Of a stretch of DNA of 6,942 nt, positions 6,013-6,942 are shown in pieces. The stretch is taken from NCBI GenBank assembly GCA_050699035.1, contig JBOHDE010000212.1:1-6942 (forward strand), in the 5' to 3' direction. The translations under genes and the position numbers were made by a program. Under the pieces are notes generated by a model, which saw only the letters and a list, made by a program, of their open reading frames with translations, had not been told where the DNA came from and did no database searches. Numbering within the stretch: position 1 is the stretch's first letter; each line of letters opens with the position of its first letter. This DNA is from WHTB01 sp050699035. Lineage in GTDB: Bacteria; Actinomycetota; Actinomycetes; Propionibacteriales; Nocardioidaceae.

Positions 6013-6813
6013 TCACACCGCGCGGAGCCGGGACCGCAGGGCGTCGGTCAGCGCCGGTGTCCAGCCGTGCTGCTGCAACCACCGCTCGGCACCGCCGGCC
6101 TCGTCGACCAGCGCGAACACCGCCTCGATCGCGGCGGCCCGAGGCAGATGGGTGTCGCGCGCCCGCCCGCGCAGGTCGTCGGCATAGGTGTCGCTCGACA
6201 GCAGCCGGCCGAGGATCGCGTCGATCCGGTCGCCGCTCAGCAGGAAGTCGGTCAGCGTCGCGTCCCGCTCGACGCCGGCGAGGTCGAGCGCGAGGGCGGA
6301 GATCACTCCGGTCCGGTCCTTGCCCGCCGCGCAGTGCACGAGCACGGCGCCGTCCGCCCGGGCGACGGCCGCCAGCGCCGACACGACGGAGTCGGGTCGG
6401 TCCTGCAGGTAGGCCAGGTAGACCGTCTGCGCGTCACGACGCTTCACCGGCACGTCGACGTCGCGGCCTTGCCACGGCATCACCACGCTGCCGTCGACCT
6501 CCTTCACCTCGTCGCCGGCCCGAGGCAGCAGCGACAGATGGTGCACGGTCACGCTCGCCTCGCCGTCGAGCGGCGCCGCTCCCTCGTTCGACCGTTCGGC
6601 CCCCGTCCGGAGGTCGACGACGTCGGTCAGGCCGAGCGTGTCGCGCAGCAGCCGGACGTCGCGGCCGGTCAGGTCCTGGAGGTTGTCCGAGCGCAGCAGG
6701 CGCCGGAACCGGGTCACGCCGCCGCCCCGGAGCGGGAGCCCGCCGAGGTCGCGCACGTTGACCGCGCCGTCGAGCGAGATCCAGCGATCCGCGTGGTCGG
6801 TGGAGGCAGTCAT
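6013..6813 (-). CDS. Tyrosine-protein phosphatase-like protein (Y_phosphatase3 type)
   Basis: 266 residues. The phosphatase loop is HCAAGKDRTG (160-169), fitting HCx5R with nucleophile C161 and R167. The N-terminal NVRDLGGL (19-26), FRRLLRSDNL (36-45) and DVVDLRTGAERS (64-75) are hallmarks of the bacterial tyrosine/serine phosphatase family that also includes mycobacterial PtpB-like enzymes. The reaction would be hydrolysis of phosphotyrosine, phosphoserine or phosphoinositide esters; the substrate is unknown. No signal peptide is visible, so it is probably cytoplasmic. The stop of the upstream gene is only 8-11 nt before the start, which suggests one transcript and coupled translation. ATG 6813 and the adjoining GTG 6816 are both possible; AGGA (6823-6826) is 9 nt from the ATG and 6 nt from the GTG, which slightly favours GTG. 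Confidence 0.92.
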   Translation of the reverse strand: MTASTDHADRWISLDGAVNVRDLGGLPLRGGGVTRFRRLLRSDNLQDLTGRDVRLLRDTLGLTDVVDLRTGAERSNEGAAPLDGEASVTVHHLSLLPRAGDEVKEVDGSVVMPWQGRDVDVPVKRRDAQTVYLAYLQDRPDSVVSALAAVARADGAVLVHCAAGKDRTGVISALALDLAGVERDATLTDFLLSGDRIDAILGRLLSSDTYADDLRGRARDTHLPRAAAIEAVFALVDEAGGAERWLQQHGWTPALTDALRSRLRAV

Positions 6814-6824
6814 CACCCGAGATC

Positions 6825-6942
6825 CTACGAGGTGAGCAGCGGCGAGGCCTGCTGGAGGACCTCCCGGTAGCGGGCCCGCAGGGCGGCGGCGGCCGTCGTC
6901 CGCGACTCGTCGGGCTCGATCGTGTCGGTCGACGACGCCCAC
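6825..6942 (-). CDS. C-terminal end of an unidentified protein (38 residues visible)
   Basis: A minus-strand frame enters from the right edge and ends at TAG (6825-6827). The visible tail includes DTIEPDESRTTAAAALRARY and then REVLQQASPLLTS, probably a C-terminal helix rich in alanine and arginine. Third positions are mostly G or C, as in a real gene. The stop lies 8-11 nt before the phosphatase start, so the two genes are probably cotranscribed. The helix loosely recalls the end of FGGY sugar kinases (proline-aspartate followed by an RY-rich helix), but this is too short to name it. Confidence 0.7.
   Translation of the reverse strand, partial: WASSTDTIEPDESRTTAAAALRARYREVLQQASPLLTS

Overview
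The window is GC-rich DNA with strong G/C bias at third codon positions. Its gene families point to an actinobacterium (Actinomycetota): a MsiK-type shared sugar-transport ATPase, a very short PspC protein, TAGGCT-like -10 elements and an apparently leaderless regulator gene. The overall gene style would fit a Nocardioides/Kribbella-like lineage, but this is only an impression. I see no insertion sequence, phage gene, CRISPR array, tRNA or rRNA.

Layout from left to right. (1) A secreted M6-family zinc metalloprotease on the minus strand runs off the left edge (1-1586). (2) A 152-bp divergent promoter region follows. It carries a 13-bp palindrome on the protease -10 and a TAGGCT box facing the other way. 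(3) A superfamily II helicase of an actinobacterial family is on the plus strand (1739-3547). (4) A 59-residue PspC-domain membrane protein is on the minus strand (3567-3746) and converges on the helicase. (5) The divergent gap between pspC and the next gene holds a striking 61-bp near-perfect palindrome (3807-3867). (6) An IclR-family regulator is on the plus strand (3903-4556), with its -10 box only 6 nt before the ATG. (7) A MsiK/UgpC-like ABC ATPase is on the minus strand (4584-5672), with a structured leader and an operator-rich promoter. (8) A hairpin-rich stretch with no convincing long gene (about 5762-6012) contains a long stem-loop directly before a 12-codon plus-strand ORF. (9) A tyrosine-phosphatase-like protein (6013-6813, minus) sits behind the last codons of an unidentified gene (6825-6942, minus), probably in the same operon.

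The genes do not form one pathway. The protease is exported, PspC is a small membrane protein, and the ATPase would power sugar importers encoded elsewhere, since no permease or binding protein is next to it. The IclR regulator may control sugar or aromatic catabolism, but nothing here fixes its target. The most unusual signals are non-coding: the 61-bp palindrome, the hairpin plus tiny ORF at 5903-5991, and the msiK leader/operator. I see no convincing new multigene system.
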